From the NCBI GenBank assembly GCA_934725835.1, contig CAKVCR010000159.1:1-6627 (forward strand): a stretch of DNA of 6,627 nucleotides, written 5' to 3'. The translations under genes were made by a program, and so were the position numbers. The notes beneath the pieces were generated by a model that saw only the letters and a program-made list of their open reading frames with translations, was not told the DNA's origin and did not search any database. Shown piece after piece: positions 6,043 through 6,627 of the stretch. This stretch comes from an uncultured Odoribacter sp. GTDB taxonomy: Bacteria > Bacteroidota > Bacteroidia > Bacteroidales > Marinifilaceae. Each line of letters opens with the position of its first letter. The stretch's first letter is position 1.

Positions 6043-6171
6043 GATCTCTTTAACTGATTTTTAGTTTATAAATAATTAAAATTTAACTCTCTATATTTTC
6101 TATTTCTTATTGCAAACCTTTGTACCTTTATCTGCATCCCTCAAAAGGTGCGGCAAGGTACAAAATAAATG
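6043..6171 (-). other. Leader region upstream of exbB
   Basis: These 129 non-coding bases separate the asparaginase stop from the exbB start. The exbB-proximal half is very A/T rich. I find no good TAnnTTTG promoter on the - strand; the closest -7-like sequence, AAGGTTTG (end of the inverted repeat), follows a TTTTG by 21 bases but lacks the initial TA. The asparaginase-proximal half holds the inverted repeat listed separately. Whether exbB is read from here or from the asparaginase promoter cannot be decided by eye. Confidence 0.5.
6119..6164. repeat. 10-bp perfect inverted repeat with inner stem, upstream of exbB
   Basis: TTTGTACCTT (6119-6128) and AAGGTACAAA (6155-6164) are exact reverse complements separated by 26 bases. 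On the - strand, GCACC and GGATGC inside the spacer can form a further 5-bp stem with one bulged base and a 7-base loop. The structure begins 7 bases after the asparaginase stop codon. On the - strand it is followed by GG-TTTGC rather than a run of T, so it is not a standard intrinsic terminator. It may be an operator for a dimeric regulator, an RNA leader element, or a degenerate terminator. Confidence 0.55.
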
Positions 6172-6627
6172 TTAAAAGCCAATACGTTTTTTGGTAATTT
6201 CTCCTTTTAAAGGCGAATTTAAATATTTTTTTATTTCGTTAGTGTCTGAATATTTTTCAAGCAGATACATGAGTTTGCAGACAGCCGCTTCCATGGTGAT
6301 GTCATAACCGCTTGTTACTCCATAGTTTATCATTTCTCGGCTGGTTTCGTAACGTCCCATTTCGACAGCTCCTCCTTGACATTGGGTGACATTGTACACG
6401 ATGATGCCTTTTTCTCCGGCTTCTCTGATTTTGTTAAGGAATTGTTTTGTTGTTGGCGCATTCCCTGCTCCGTATGTTTCCAGAATCAAACCGCGTAGAC
6501 CGGGAGTATTGATGATTGAATCAATAATCTCAATCCGGATTCCGGGAAACAACTTCAATACTGCGATGTTAGTATTCATTCCCGTAAATGCCTCTATGGG
6601 GGCAGTTTTGGGCGAATAGTCTATAGC
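6172..6627 (-). CDS. ansA: Type I L-asparaginase (AnsA-like), N-terminal part outside window
   Basis: The visible 151 residues are the C-terminal part of an L-asparaginase, which hydrolyses asparagine to aspartate and ammonia. The frame stays open to the window edge, so the start and the N-terminal domain with the catalytic threonines are not seen; the ATG at 6579 is internal. In visible numbering, the motifs LETYGAGNAPT (49-59), VYNVTQCQGGAVEMGRY (77-93) and the segment with GVTSGYDITMEAAVCKLMYLL (103-123) match the C-terminal domain of cytoplasmic type I enzymes such as E. coli AnsA from memory. The family length is about 340 residues, so a little under half is present. It ends in TAA at 6172, 129 bases upstream of exbB on the same strand; read-through into exbB is possible. 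Glutamyl-tRNA(Gln) amidotransferase subunit D shares this fold, but the length of the C-terminal end and motif fit favour AnsA. Confidence 0.9.
   Translation of the reverse strand, partial: AIDYSPKTAPIEAFTGMNTNIAVLKLFPGIRIEIIDSIINTPGLRGLILETYGAGNAPTTKQFLNKIREAGEKGIIVYNVTQCQGGAVEMGRYETSREMINYGVTSGYDITMEAAVCKLMYLLEKYSDTNEIKKYLNSPLKGEITKKRIGF

Noticed and set aside
6066..6137. 23-residue basic leader peptide upstream of exbB on the - strand
   Set aside because: An ATG-to-TAA frame exists, but GAGGG abuts the ATG with no spacing, the start lies inside the inverted repeat, and the product shows no attenuation-type codon run.
6172..6579. Complete short protein starting at the ATG at 6579
   Set aside because: The frame continues upstream to the window edge and the visible motifs are those of the C-terminal domain of a longer asparaginase.

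Overview
The window looks like a chromosomal segment of a Bacteroides-type member of the Bacteroidota. The evidence is two promoters of the Bacteroides form (-33 TTG or TTTG, 18 bases, -7 TAnnTTTG), mostly weak or absent Shine-Dalgarno sequences, a long hybrid histidine kinase, and an exbB-exbD-exbD cluster of the kind found in this phylum. All genes look like chromosomal housekeeping or signalling genes. No insertion sequence, CRISPR array or phage gene was seen.

Left part (1-3417): a sigma-54-dependent response regulator on the + strand, cut at its 5' side by the window edge, meets a hybrid sensor histidine kinase on the - strand. The two genes are tail to tail with 12 bases between their stop codons. 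The kinase has two membrane segments, a large periplasmic sensor region, kinase core, receiver and a C-terminal HPt-like domain. A phosphorelay ending on the sigma-54 activator is the natural reading, but the pairing is inferred from adjacency only.

Middle (3418-3707): a compact non-coding island, all on the - strand. Reading down from 3707 it holds the terminator of the exb cluster, a promoter, a tRNA-Arg with anticodon CCG, a strong intrinsic terminator 4 bases after the tRNA, and the promoter of the kinase.

Right part (3708-6627, all - strand): the 3' part of a type I (AnsA-like) L-asparaginase, a 129-base leader with a 10-bp inverted repeat, exbB with a signal peptide, an unrecognised 147-residue four-helix membrane protein, and two successive exbD genes joined by a TAATG overlap. 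The exb products should form an inner-membrane, proton-driven motor of the ExbB-ExbD/TolQ-TolR type. There is no tonB in the window, so the motor's partner is not known from this sequence. The most interesting element is the uncharacterised membrane protein placed between exbB and the two exbD genes. Apart from that and a few fine-scale signals, the region looks ordinary.
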